From Deltaproteobacteria bacterium (GTDB lineage: Bacteria > UBA10199 > SPLOWO2-01-44-7), in the NCBI GenBank assembly GCA_030688705.1, contig JAUYJH010000137.1, positions 1 to 10,220 on the forward strand: a stretch of 10,220 bases of DNA, read 5' to 3'. The position numbers and the translations under genes are program-made. Below the pieces are notes generated by a model that was not told where the DNA came from, searched no databases, and worked only from the letters and a program-made list of their open reading frames with translations. Positions 1 through 7,660 of the stretch are shown piece after piece; within the stretch, counting starts at the first letter, position 1, and each line of letters begins with the position of its first letter.

Positions 1-1474
1 AGGCTCCTCGTGATTCGTGATGCTCGGTGCCGTCAAAAGACAAAATTTTGGGAGCGCCGTCGAGCACCGTGTCAATATGGACCGGCCTTTTCCAAATCCG
101 GTAAAGCGCCTTTAAAACCTCCTTGGCCCAGTCGATTTTCAAATCGACCCCCTCATGGGCATGCTTGAGCATCAATTCATTCCGATTTTTGTAATTGCCG
201 TCGACAACATGAATGACCGGATAACCGAAATTGGTCAGCTGACAGAGCATTTGCCTCTTTATTTTTTCGAATTCGCGTGTGGCAATCTCATAGCGGTCCG
301 CGCTCACATTGAAGGCAAAAACAAAAAATTTATGTTTTGCGCAAAATTCGGGGGTCAAAAATTCATCGATGAACATCACGTCGTTGTAGACTTTTCTCAC
401 CTCAAAAATCTTTTCACGCCCCAGACCCAGCTTTCGATCCCACTCTTTCCGGGCCCGCATATTGATGCAATCATTATATTCTTTTCCAAACTGACCCTTA
501 TTCCAGCGCTCTTCAATGTCTCTTAAAAGTTCAATGCCGATTTTATAGGGATTGAGCTGTCCAGGCTGCATCGATACGGTACCGGAATGATGATCGGCAT
601 AATCGATAAACTCAGAGGGCTTCAAAGCCTTTTCTGTCATGATTTTGCTGTGATGAAAACTTGCCCAACCTTCGTTTAATATTTTTGTCTGACCCTGCGG
701 GGCAAAATAATAGGCCTCTTCGCGGATGGTCGAGAGGGTGTCTCTTTCCCAATGCTCCAGAGGGGCATATTCCAGAAGAAACCCCATCACATCTTTTTCC
801 GGTTTCGGGGGAATCCTCTCCATCGCCTTGGCCTCTTCCGCCATCTGTTGTTTTTGCGATTCCATAAATTCCGGCGGGTTCACATATTTTTCCATGTAGG
901 GCTTGGTTTTGATTCGGGGAACCTCGGTCGCCGGTTCTTGCGCCGTTTTCGCGCTCCGGGGGGCAATCAGCAAATTATAGTCGATCAGATTTTCGATCGA
1001 CAAACAGGAATCGATGAAAGATTCGATCAAATCCATTCCGTAGCGGTCCACAAACCGCGTGATGCGGGTCCGGTGATTGGCCATTTCGTCCATCATCTTG
1101 CGGTTGGTATTGGAAAAATAGACGTTATTTTTGAAAAAATCAGAGTGGCCGTAAACATGGGCCATCACCATTTTTTGATCGACGACATTATTGGAATGGA
1201 GCAGATATGCGTAGCAGGGGTCGTTGTTGATCACCATTTCATAAATCTTGGAAAGTCCATAGGCATAAGACTTGGAGAGCCGCTCATATTCCATGCCGAA
1301 CCGCCAATGGGGGTAGCGATTGGGAAAACCGCCGTAAGAGGCCACCATGTTGATCTGGTTCCAGTCGAGCATCTCAAAGATCACCTCGAAAAAATCAAGT
1401 CCGGCATCGACGGCATAGACCCTGATCTCTTCCTGAAGTTTTTGCAGTTCCAATGGCAATGCGGTTGATTTCAC
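1..1474 (-). CDS. spoVR: SpoVR family protein, 3' end cut by window edge
   Basis: This is a SpoVR/YcgB family protein. The name comes from the Bacillus stage V sporulation protein R, but the family is widespread in non-spore-formers and its biochemistry is unsettled. Translating the minus strand gives about 491 codons without a stop. Family hallmarks are GGFPNRYPHWRFGMEYE near residue 50, a PCYAYLLHSNN stretch near 85, HVYGHSDFFKNN near 110, NEGWASFHH near 265 and HHSGTV...NPYKIG near 290-300. The usual length is about 500-510 aa, so only some 10-25 C-terminal residues lie outside the window. The start is a GTG whose G is also the last base of the upstream DUF444 stop (TAGTG), preceded by a purine-rich AAAGGA; no nearby ATG fits the conserved N-terminus. 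It is the last gene of the prkA - DUF444 - spoVR cluster and is probably translationally coupled to DUF444. The family call is very secure; the molecular role is not known. Confidence 0.96.
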   Translation of the reverse strand, partial: MKSTALPLELQKLQEEIRVYAVDAGLDFFEVIFEMLDWNQINMVASYGGFPNRYPHWRFGMEYERLSKSYAYGLSKIYEMVINNDPCYAYLLHSNNVVDQKMVMAHVYGHSDFFKNNVYFSNTNRKMMDEMANHRTRITRFVDRYGMDLIESFIDSCLSIENLIDYNLLIAPRSAKTAQEPATEVPRIKTKPYMEKYVNPPEFMESQKQQMAEEAKAMERIPPKPEKDVMGFLLEYAPLEHWERDTLSTIREEAYYFAPQGQTKILNEGWASFHHSKIMTEKALKPSEFIDYADHHSGTVSMQPGQLNPYKIGIELLRDIEERWNKGQFGKEYNDCINMRARKEWDRKLGLGREKIFEVRKVYNDVMFIDEFLTPEFCAKHKFFVFAFNVSADRYEIATREFEKIKRQMLCQLTNFGYPVIHVVDGNYKNRNELMLKHAHEGVDLKIDWAKEVLKALYRIWKRPVHIDTVLDGAPKILSFDGTEHHESRGA

Positions 1475-2577
1475 TATTTTCCTTTCCCCAAAAATTGTTT
1501 GATCGAGGCTACAATCGCCTCTTTGTTCGGAATTTTGGAGATCGTCAGCTTGTCGTGGGTCGGAAAGCGCCCCTGCAGGTCTTTCAGGAATTGCCCGCTC
1601 CCGTATTCGCTTTCCACCTGCCCGTAGCAAAAGACATTGCAAATCGGAAAAAACTTTTCTTCCAGCAGTTTCAAACATTCTTCGGTATCATTGCCCGACC
1701 AGTTGTCGCCGTCTGAAAAATGAAACGGATAGACGTTCCATTCGTTCAGGTTGTATTGCTCTTCCAGAATTTTGAGGCAAAGCTTGTAGGCCGAAGAAAT
1801 AATGGTCCCTCCCGATTCGCGGGTGTGGAAAAACGTTTCGCGGTCGACTTCGCGCGCCACCGCATCATGAATGATATAGCGGGTTTGCAGATTTTGGTAT
1901 TGCGAGCGGAGCCACGTGTCGATCCAAAAAGTTTCAATGCGGACAATCTCTTTTTGCTCATTGCCCATACTTCCGGACACATCTAATAAAAAAAACACAA
2001 CAGCGCGGCTCTGCGGTTTTTTGACCTCTTTCCAGGTTCGGTAAACACGGTCTTCGCGCACCGGCACAATTTTGGGGTTTTTCGGATCATAGGTCCCCGA
2101 TAAAATCTGTCGGCGAAGGGCTTTTTTGTAGGTTCGTTTAAAATGCCTTAAGGACTCGGGCCCGCTGGGGGCCACGCCGGTATATTTGGTGTGCTGAGTG
2201 ACAATATCCTGGTCCCCTTTCGGCTCAATTTTGGGAAGCTCCAGCTCTTCTCCCAAAATATCGGCCAATTCTTCAAGGCTGACCTCCACCTCCATCAGAT
2301 GCTCGCCCGGAAGGTTCCCCGCCTTGGCAACCCCTTCGGCCTCTTCGCCATCCATGGGCTGGCCCGGCTCTCCTTCCCCCTGCCCCACACCGCCTTGCTG
2401 TTTGGGGCCGAACACGAATTTTGGGATTTCTATCTGCGGCAGCGGAATACTGACAAGGTCATTCCCTTTCTTGCCAACCATCTCGCCGTGCGACATGAAC
2501 TTCTTCAGCTCCTTCTTGATCTGGCCGCGAAGGATCTGGTGAAAACGGGAAAGGTCTTTCTCTATTTTTAGCGCCAT
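1474..2577 (-). CDS. yhbH: DUF444 / YeaH-YhbH family von Willebrand A protein
   Basis: This is a 367-aa soluble protein of the DUF444 family (YeaH in E. coli, YhbH in Bacillus). The N-terminal part (residues 1-50) starts with the family-typical IEKDLSRFHQILRGQI. Residues 60-95 are a Gly/Glu/Pro-rich low-complexity linker. From about residue 190 there is a von Willebrand A fold with a MIDAS metal site: DVSGSM at 199-204, the threonine of ESGGTIISS near 258, and FHFSDGDNWSGND at 285-297. No signal peptide or membrane segment is visible. It lies 21 bp after prkA and overlaps the spoVR start by one base. In E. coli and Bacillus the homologue is co-expressed with PrkA, and it is presumed to be a partner or substrate in a starvation/stress pathway; its direct activity is unknown. 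The ATG has only a modest AAGG upstream, and another ATG 7 nt earlier is out of frame. Either symbol, yhbH or yeaH, is a family label. Confidence 0.95.
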   Translation of the reverse strand: MALKIEKDLSRFHQILRGQIKKELKKFMSHGEMVGKKGNDLVSIPLPQIEIPKFVFGPKQQGGVGQGEGEPGQPMDGEEAEGVAKAGNLPGEHLMEVEVSLEELADILGEELELPKIEPKGDQDIVTQHTKYTGVAPSGPESLRHFKRTYKKALRRQILSGTYDPKNPKIVPVREDRVYRTWKEVKKPQSRAVVFFLLDVSGSMGNEQKEIVRIETFWIDTWLRSQYQNLQTRYIIHDAVAREVDRETFFHTRESGGTIISSAYKLCLKILEEQYNLNEWNVYPFHFSDGDNWSGNDTEECLKLLEEKFFPICNVFCYGQVESEYGSGQFLKDLQGRFPTHDKLTISKIPNKEAIVASIKQFLGKGK

Positions 2578-2598
2578 AAAACATCGTTACCTTGCATC

Positions 2599-4668
2599 TC
2601 AAAGCGGCTTGCGCTCCTTGATATCCCCGCGCGCGAAGATCGAGGCGACATAATGGAGCACATCGGTGGCGCAGGTGTCGCAATAGCCGTGATTTTTGAT
2701 GAGCCGCGATTTGACCACGTCGATTTTCTCCTGCGTGTCCTTGTCCACCACATTGGAGACAATGCTGGTCAGCTTGATCGTGTCTTTTTGATCTTCAAAA
2801 AGTTTCAGCTCCAGCGCCTTGTTCAACCGCTCGTTAGTCCGGTAATCAAAACGTTTTCCCTCCAGCGACAGGGCGCCGATGTAGTTCATGATCTCGCGCC
2901 GGAAATCATCTTTGCGTGATTCGGGAATCTCGATTTTTTCCTCGATGGAGCGCATCAGCCTTTCATCGGGCTCCTCATCCTTTCCGGTGTAGCGATTGCG
3001 CACTTTTTCGCGCTGGGTATAAGCCTTAAGGTGGTCGATGTAATTGCCGCAAAGCCTCTGAATGGCGTCTTCATCGGCCGAGATAGCCCTCTGCACCTCG
3101 TTTTTCACGATGTCATCATATTCTTCTTTCACCAGATTGATCATGTCGCGGTATTTCTTCCGCTGTTCCTCGCTTCTCATGTGGGGATGGTGCTTCAAGC
3201 CCCCTTCCAGCTCGTTCAAAACCATGAAGGGATTGACGCAGTTTCCGGCCACATCGGAGACCAACGCGTTGGAAATTTTGTCCTGAATATAGCGGGGGCT
3301 CAAACCGTCCAGCCCCTCGCGGATCGCCTCTTTGCGCAATTCCTTCACGTTGTCTTCGGTAAAGCCCGGCAGGGTTTTGCCGTCGTAGAGTTTTAATTTT
3401 TGTATCAGATTCAGATTCGCTTTTTTCGGCTCTTCCAGACGGGTCAGGATCGCCCACATCGCCGCCATCTCAATGGTGTGCGGCGCGATATGTTTGGCCT
3501 TCACTTTGTCGAGCCCATAGTCCTTTTCATAAATCTTCACCTCTTCATGCAGTTTGGTGATGTAGGGAACGTCGATCTTGATGGTCCGATCGCGCAGGGC
3601 CTCCATGTATTCGTTGTTTTGGAGCTTCCGGTATTCGGCCTCGTTCGTGTGTCCCAAAATGACTTCATCAATATAGGTATGCGCGAACTTTTTCGGCTTC
3701 ACCACATGCTCCTGCGAGGCGCCGAGCAGGTCGTACAAAAAGGCGACATCGAGTTTCAAAACTTCGATGAATTCCACCACCCCGCGGTTGGCGATATTGA
3801 ATTCGCCGTCGAAGTTAAAGGCCCTTGGATCCGAGTCGGAACCGTATTCGGCAATTTTGCGGTAATTGATGTCGCCGGTCAGTTCGGTGGAATCCTGGTT
3901 TTTCTCGTCTTTGGGCTGGAAGGTGCCGATGCCGATCCGGTCTTTTTCCGACAAAACAATGCGGCGTACCCGCACATGTTCCATCACTTTTTTGAAATCG
4001 CCGTGATAGCGGTTGTTCAATTCACGAAAAATAAAGCGGCAAGAGGGGCAAAGCTCGTTGGTGACGACGATTTTTTCCTCTTCAGAGATTCCCTTATTGA
4101 TGTCGTCCAAAACTCTCTGACGCAACTCTTTCGGCAACAGATTCAACGGCTCTTCATGCATGGGACAGGTGATCTCTTCTTGGGAACCAAAAATGTTGCG
4201 GGTGTCATCCAGTCCCTTTTTGACCCAGCTGAAAGAGTAGAGGGCCCCTTCCGGAGTTCTGGAATAGGCCTCGATCCCTTTTTTCAAAAGACGAACGATG
4301 GTCGATTTGGCCCCGCCGACGGGACCGTGCAGAAGAATGATTCTTTTTTCCGGACCATAACGCCTGGCCGCCGCCTGAAACGTGTTGACCAGCTTCATCA
4401 GGGGCAAATCGATCCCAAAGAGGGCGTCTTTGCCCTTGTCGATCGGATCTTCAAAAAACTTGAAGTGAACGATCTTCTTTTTATATTCGGTGTATTCTTC
4501 ATAACCGTAGCTCAAAACCATGTCGTAGATTCTTTGAAAGGCGGACCGGGAAACTTTCGGATTTTTCTCGACAATTTGAAGATAATCAAAAAACCCACCC
4601 TCCCACGTCAGCTCTTGGTAGGCCTTGTTCTCCTGCCAGTCGGCAATAAACTCTGTAATTTTAGACAT
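2599..4668 (-). CDS. prkA: PrkA-type AAA+ protein / serine protein kinase
   Basis: This is a 689-aa PrkA/YeaG homologue, slightly longer than the roughly 630-645 aa of the Bacillus and E. coli proteins. The N-terminal half is the PrkA AAA+ domain, with a Walker A motif GPVGGAKST at residues 115-123 and a Walker B-like RGVVEFIEVLK at 295-305. The C-terminal half is the PrkA kinase-like domain, with a charged helical region from about 490 to 600. Cysteines at 168, 207 and 210 (CPMHEEP and CPSC) look like part of a metal site, and a second CDTC pair sits near 663-666. PrkA proteins were described as serine kinases, and an ATP-dependent protease activity has also been proposed for Bacillus PrkA. 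The protein should be cytoplasmic, with no export signal. The ATG is preceded by AGGAAAGGACGGGG, a strong ribosome site. It heads the prkA - DUF444 - spoVR cluster, 100 bp after mlaD, so it probably has its own promoter. The family call is very secure. Confidence 0.97.
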   Translation of the reverse strand: MSKITEFIADWQENKAYQELTWEGGFFDYLQIVEKNPKVSRSAFQRIYDMVLSYGYEEYTEYKKKIVHFKFFEDPIDKGKDALFGIDLPLMKLVNTFQAAARRYGPEKRIILLHGPVGGAKSTIVRLLKKGIEAYSRTPEGALYSFSWVKKGLDDTRNIFGSQEEITCPMHEEPLNLLPKELRQRVLDDINKGISEEEKIVVTNELCPSCRFIFRELNNRYHGDFKKVMEHVRVRRIVLSEKDRIGIGTFQPKDEKNQDSTELTGDINYRKIAEYGSDSDPRAFNFDGEFNIANRGVVEFIEVLKLDVAFLYDLLGASQEHVVKPKKFAHTYIDEVILGHTNEAEYRKLQNNEYMEALRDRTIKIDVPYITKLHEEVKIYEKDYGLDKVKAKHIAPHTIEMAAMWAILTRLEEPKKANLNLIQKLKLYDGKTLPGFTEDNVKELRKEAIREGLDGLSPRYIQDKISNALVSDVAGNCVNPFMVLNELEGGLKHHPHMRSEEQRKKYRDMINLVKEEYDDIVKNEVQRAISADEDAIQRLCGNYIDHLKAYTQREKVRNRYTGKDEEPDERLMRSIEEKIEIPESRKDDFRREIMNYIGALSLEGKRFDYRTNERLNKALELKLFEDQKDTIKLTSIVSNVVDKDTQEKIDVVKSRLIKNHGYCDTCATDVLHYVASIFARGDIKERKPL

Positions 4669-4768
4669 TTGACCCCGTCCTTTCCTTGAAAGTGATCTTT
4701 AAGTGATAGTTGAAGAAAAACACAGTAGTAATGGTAACATAAGAAGTTTAATCCATTCAAAGATAAAA
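4669..4768 (-). promoter_or_regulatory. Gap upstream of prkA, probable promoter region with AAGTGAT repeat
   Basis: This 100-bp AT-rich stretch lies between mlaD and prkA, which are both read leftward. It is the only sizeable gap in a block otherwise spaced by 21 bp or less, so a prkA promoter is likely to sit here. AAGTGAT (plus-strand reading) occurs twice, at 4690-4696 and 4701-4707, exactly 11 bp apart, which is one helical turn, and 22-39 bp before the prkA start. A TATGTT resembling a -10 box is present without a good -35, and I see no sigma-54 site. No rho-independent terminator for mlaD is evident, so read-through from the mla genes is possible. Confidence 0.35.
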
Positions 4769-5536
4769 TTACTGTTTTTTCAACGGCATCGCCGTCGCCT
4801 TCTCTTGTTCCTCAATGGTCGCGCGAATCAGACTCTTTAAAAGCTTGTTCCGGTTGGCGTGGCCCAGAAGAGCCCGCATGTCATTGTAAAGCGACGGATC
4901 CATAACCAGGGCCCCCACCGTTCCCTCGCCGTTTCTGATTTTCGTCGAAATTTCTTTCAAATTTTCGCTGGTCCATTCTATGTTGGCCACCGCCTTTTTG
5001 ACTCTTTCACGGTCCACCTTGTCGAGTTTGACCGATTGCAGGGCTTCCGTCACCTCTTTGGCGGCGTTTTGTATCTCTTGCATGGTTTTGCGGCCCGTTT
5101 CGGTCAGATTTTGCAAGGTGGCGACATCTTCCGTCTGGATCCCATCGCCATTTTTCAGTTCCGGAAAGGCGGGGGAGCCGGTCGTGATGAAAATATATTT
5201 ATCCCCCAAAAGGCCCTGCGTATGGATGCTGGCCACAGAATCCTGCCGGATGCGGTCTTTGTAATCTTCGGCCACCTTCAAAATCACCTCCAGTTTCTCA
5301 CTCCCCTTTTCCTTGGGAAACCGGACCCCGCTGACATAGCCGGCATTCAAACCGGCCAACTGGACCACGGCGCCGTTTCTCAAACCGCTGATGTCTTTAA
5401 AGGGGGCAATCAGCGTGTAGCGGGATTCAAAAAGACTTTTTTCCCGGCCGATGAAAAAAACGGCGGTCAAAGCCAAAACACACCCGACCGTTACAAAAAT
5501 TCCCACATCGATTACTGTCGATTTTTTGATTCTCAT
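4769..5536 (-). CDS. mlaD: MlaD-type MCE domain protein (lipid ABC transporter substrate-binding subunit)
   Basis: This 255-aa protein is the MCE subunit of an Mla-type phospholipid transporter. An uncleaved N-terminal membrane anchor spans about residues 9-30. A single MCE domain covers about 40-118 (APFKDISGLRNGAVVQLAGLN and then a GLLGDKYIFI block). A predominantly helical, coiled-coil-prone region follows to about 205, and then a conserved-looking GEGTVGALVMDPSLYNDM segment. MCE proteins of this type form hexameric rings in the periplasm on top of the MlaE/MlaF core and carry lipid through a central hydrophobic pore. E. coli MlaD is 183 aa, so the extra 70 or so residues at the C-terminus could lengthen the helical barrel or needle; that is inference. 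Its ATG overlaps the mlaF stop as ATGA (4 nt), so translation is coupled. It is the last gene of the transporter unit. The single-domain architecture separates it from the multi-MCE PqiB and LetB. Confidence 0.94.
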   Translation of the reverse strand: MRIKKSTVIDVGIFVTVGCVLALTAVFFIGREKSLFESRYTLIAPFKDISGLRNGAVVQLAGLNAGYVSGVRFPKEKGSEKLEVILKVAEDYKDRIRQDSVASIHTQGLLGDKYIFITTGSPAFPELKNGDGIQTEDVATLQNLTETGRKTMQEIQNAAKEVTEALQSVKLDKVDRERVKKAVANIEWTSENLKEISTKIRNGEGTVGALVMDPSLYNDMRALLGHANRNKLLKSLIRATIEEQEKATAMPLKKQ

Positions 5537-6312
5537 ATCACCCCCCCTAAGGCTTTTAAAGGCTCCACCGTTTCCATTCTCCCCTCGATGAAATCGCGAA
5601 CCGTCTCGTGCGTGGAATGTTTTGCCTCTTCCACCGTCCCCACAAAACAGATTTTCCCCTCTTTCAGCAGGGCCAGCCGGTTGCTCACCTGAAAAGCGCT
5701 CGGCATATCATGTGTCACGACAATCGAAGTGACTTTGAGCGTTTTTTGCATCTGGACGATCAGCCGGTTGATCCGCTGCGTGTTGGTCGGGTCCAGACCG
5801 GTTGTCGGTTCGTCATACAAAATCACTTTTGGGTCGGTGGCAATCGCGCGGGCCAGCCCCACCCGCTTCTTCATCCCGCCGCTCAAATCGGCGGGCATCA
5901 TCTCCTCAATATTCGGGAGCCCCACCAACGCCAGTTTCTTGGCGACAATCCGGCCGAGCTCTTGTTCCGAATAATCAAAATGTTCCCGAAGCGGGTAGGC
6001 GATATTTTCACGCACGGTCAGCGAATCAAAAAGGGCCGCTCCCTGAAACAAAACGCCGAATTCCTTTCGCATGCCGATCAGTTCTTTTTCGCTCATCAGA
6101 GTCACGTCTTTACCCTCGTAAAAAACAGCACCCGAGTCGGGGTATAAGACACCGAGCAGGAGCTTCAAGGTCACGCTTTTTCCGGAGCCGGACCCGCCGA
6201 TGATGGTGATCGTTTCACCCTGATAAATCGACAAATCCATCCCCTGGATCACCTTGTTTTTGCCAAAGGCAATGGAAACTTTTTTAAACTCGATGATCGG
6301 TTTCATATTCAT
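5533..6312 (-). CDS. mlaF: MlaF-type ABC transporter ATP-binding protein
   Basis: This 259-aa ATPase drives the Mla-type lipid transporter from the cytoplasmic face. All ABC motifs are intact: Walker A GGSGSGKS at 39-46, Q-loop glutamine in LFQGAALFD near 90, signature LSGGMKKR at 143-150, Walker B ILYDEP at 164-169 with the catalytic Glu, D-loop GLDP, and the H-loop histidine near 201. The LFQGAALFDS and LSGGMKKRVGLARA wording is characteristic of the MlaF/Ttg2A branch rather than of generic importers. The start overlaps the end of mlaE as ATGA, and the stop overlaps the mlaD start the same way. There is no clear Shine-Dalgarno, so initiation probably depends on coupling. The second Met (codon 3) is an alternative start that would barely change the protein. 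No MlaB (STAS) gene, the usual small partner of MlaF in E. coli, is present in the visible operon. Confidence 0.96.
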   Translation of the reverse strand: MNMKPIIEFKKVSIAFGKNKVIQGMDLSIYQGETITIIGGSGSGKSVTLKLLLGVLYPDSGAVFYEGKDVTLMSEKELIGMRKEFGVLFQGAALFDSLTVRENIAYPLREHFDYSEQELGRIVAKKLALVGLPNIEEMMPADLSGGMKKRVGLARAIATDPKVILYDEPTTGLDPTNTQRINRLIVQMQKTLKVTSIVVTHDMPSAFQVSNRLALLKEGKICFVGTVEEAKHSTHETVRDFIEGRMETVEPLKALGGVI

Positions 6313-7067
6313 ATGAGCAAAAAGAGTTTTGTCAAAAAGAAATCCGTAATAAAAATCATGACCGAGCTGTAAACCACGGCTTGCGTGGTGGCCCGCCCAA
6401 CCCCTTCGGTTCCGCCGCTGGCCCTTAAACCCTGATAACAGGCGATGATGGCGATAAAAAACCCGAAGAAAAAAGTCTTGCCGATCCCTTCCAGAAAATC
6501 CTCCATGACGACGGTTTTTAAAATCTGGTCCATGTAAAATTGGCCGGTGATTCCGGCCTCCATCATGGTAATGGTCATGCCGCCGAAAATGCCGATGATA
6601 TCGGCCATCACCGTCAGGAGAGGCGCCGCAATAAGACAGGCCAAAACCCGCGGGACGACGAGCTTGGTCACCGGATTGGCACCCATCGCCTCGATGGCCA
6701 GCACCTGTTCGGTCACCACCATCGACCCCAATTCCGCCGCGATGCCGGCCCCCACCCGCGCGCCGATCATAAGACAGGTCAAAACCGGCCCCAGCTCGCG
6801 CACGATGGTAAGCCCGATGACCTGGCCGATGTAGAGTTTAAGGCCAAAGCGCCCCAACCCCACCGACAACTGCAACGCCATCACCATGCCGGTAAAAATG
6901 GCCACCAACGCGACCAAGGCAAAGGTTTTGTTTCCGATGGCTTCAATCTGGTAGAGGATGGAAAAAAAATCGAGGCGCCTTTTGAAAATCCCGGTAACGG
7001 CTTTCCATGAGAGAGCGGTGATCCCCCCCATGTATTCGAAAAAAGGCGAAAGGTACGGCATCAGCAT
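6309..7067 (-). CDS. mlaE: MlaE-type lipid ABC transporter permease
   Basis: This 252-aa inner-membrane permease belongs to the MlaE family. An N-terminal amphipathic/interfacial part (to about residue 45) is followed by about five hydrophobic segments. The family signature RELGPVLTCLMIGARVGAGI runs from about residue 91, directly followed by AAELGSM and the EAMGANP motif that contacts the ATPase. In the known complexes two MlaE copies pair with two MlaF ATPases beneath an MlaD hexamer, moving phospholipid between the inner membrane and the periplasmic ring. The length agrees with the family (about 260 aa). The first ATG overlaps the lipoprotein stop by one base (TGATG), with AAGGA about 11 nt upstream; Met3 is an equally placed alternative. 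The tight coupling to the lipoprotein upstream and mlaF downstream argues that all four are made in fixed proportion. Confidence 0.96.
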   Translation of the reverse strand: MLMPYLSPFFEYMGGITALSWKAVTGIFKRRLDFFSILYQIEAIGNKTFALVALVAIFTGMVMALQLSVGLGRFGLKLYIGQVIGLTIVRELGPVLTCLMIGARVGAGIAAELGSMVVTEQVLAIEAMGANPVTKLVVPRVLACLIAAPLLTVMADIIGIFGGMTITMMEAGITGQFYMDQILKTVVMEDFLEGIGKTFFFGFFIAIIACYQGLRASGGTEGVGRATTQAVVYSSVMIFITDFFLTKLFLLI

Positions 7068-7600
7068 CAGTATTCAAATCCTTTCACAAACCGAAGAAAA
7101 TCGTCTCTTGTCTCCTCGTGATGTTGGGGGAGCGAAATGGCGTAAAAATCAAATTCGCAACTGTCTTTTTTGAGCACCACGACATCGAGCGAAACGGAAA
7201 CGCCATCCAGCACGGCGGACACTTCGGTGTAGAGAGCCGCCCTCCCCCCCAGCGTCCAGTCTTGCTGGAGAGTCTTTTTTGTTTCTTTCATTCCGGCGAA
7301 AAGCTGGTTGGTCATCATTCGGAGCGGCACATCTTCAAAACCGCCGCCGCAAAGGGCCTCGGTGGCAATGGTGGCCTCTGTTTTTTTGTTTTTAAAAACG
7401 ATTCCGGGGCCCTTGGCGCGCGTCCACTGCCAATCACCGGAGAGAGGACCCACTTTGTAAAAATGGTTGCGATCCAGATAAACCGTCTGATTGCGATAAT
7501 TCATGGCACGAAACGAACGGGGCAGGCTGACGCAGGCGGAAAAAATGAGAACAAAAAAGATGGAGAAGAAACAAAGTATGTCATTCTTGCCTTTTTTCAA
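7067..7600 (-). CDS. Predicted lipoprotein of unknown family, first gene of the mla operon
   Basis: I do not recognise this family. The chosen TTG start gives 177 aa: a basic start MKKGKND, a hydrophobic stretch LCFFSIFFVLIF, then SAC, a plausible lipobox with an unusual Phe at -3, so the mature protein would begin at Cys22 and be lipid-anchored. The remaining 155 residues are soluble, with aromatic and beta-rich character, two further cysteines (in ALCGGG and KDSCEFD) and a closing DDFLRFVKGF helix. The TTG is preferred because AGGGGAGA sits about 7 nt upstream; a GTG two codons earlier is too close to that site. The ATG at 7657 would give a long 23-residue lead before the basic segment and would run into the yggS region. 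The stop overlaps the mlaE start by one base. By analogy with PqiC of the PqiAB system, it may be an outer-membrane-facing partner of the MCE transporter; this is inference. It is not recognisably MlaA or MlaC. Confidence 0.8.
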   Translation of the reverse strand: MKKGKNDILCFFSIFFVLIFSACVSLPRSFRAMNYRNQTVYLDRNHFYKVGPLSGDWQWTRAKGPGIVFKNKKTEATIATEALCGGGFEDVPLRMMTNQLFAGMKETKKTLQQDWTLGGRAALYTEVSAVLDGVSVSLDVVVLKKDSCEFDFYAISLPQHHEETRDDFLRFVKGFEY

Positions 7601-7660
7601 TGTCACTCTCCCCTTTTCTTTTGCGATATCAAAGTTTAACGTAAAACTAAAGGCCATAAA
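7601..7660. promoter_or_regulatory. Divergent promoter region between the lipoprotein gene and yggS
   Basis: These 60 bp separate two divergent gene blocks, so they, or the first codons on either side, must hold promoters for the mla operon (leftward) and yggS (rightward). The stretch is AT-rich around 7625-7660. For yggS, AAAGG at 7649-7653 is a good ribosome site 7 nt before the ATG. TTGCGA at 7621-7626 and TAAAAC at 7643-7648 could be -35 and -10 boxes, but the spacing (about 16 bp) and match are poor. No inverted repeat suggesting an operator was seen. The position is strong evidence; the exact boxes are weak. Confidence 0.4.

Noticed and set aside
752..1468. Open frame of 238 codons on the plus strand
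   Set aside because: Antisense to spoVR; His- and Phe-rich shadow composition and no recognisable motif.
1..1474. Evidence that the host forms spores, from spoVR
   Set aside because: SpoVR is widespread in non-spore-forming Gram-negatives and usually sits with prkA and DUF444 there; no other sporulation gene is present.
3400..4689. Long open frame of 429 codons on the plus strand
   Set aside because: It lies wholly antisense to prkA, whose product has clear family motifs; the open frame is a by-product of prkA codon usage.
4769..4800. Possible terminator at the end of mlaD (ACGGC-GAT-GCCGT)
   Set aside because: The stem is only 5 bp, lies within the coding end, and on the transcribed strand is followed by an A run instead of a T run.
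4859..5692. Open frame of 277 codons on the plus strand
   Set aside because: Antisense to mlaD and the end of mlaF, both of which are certain genes.
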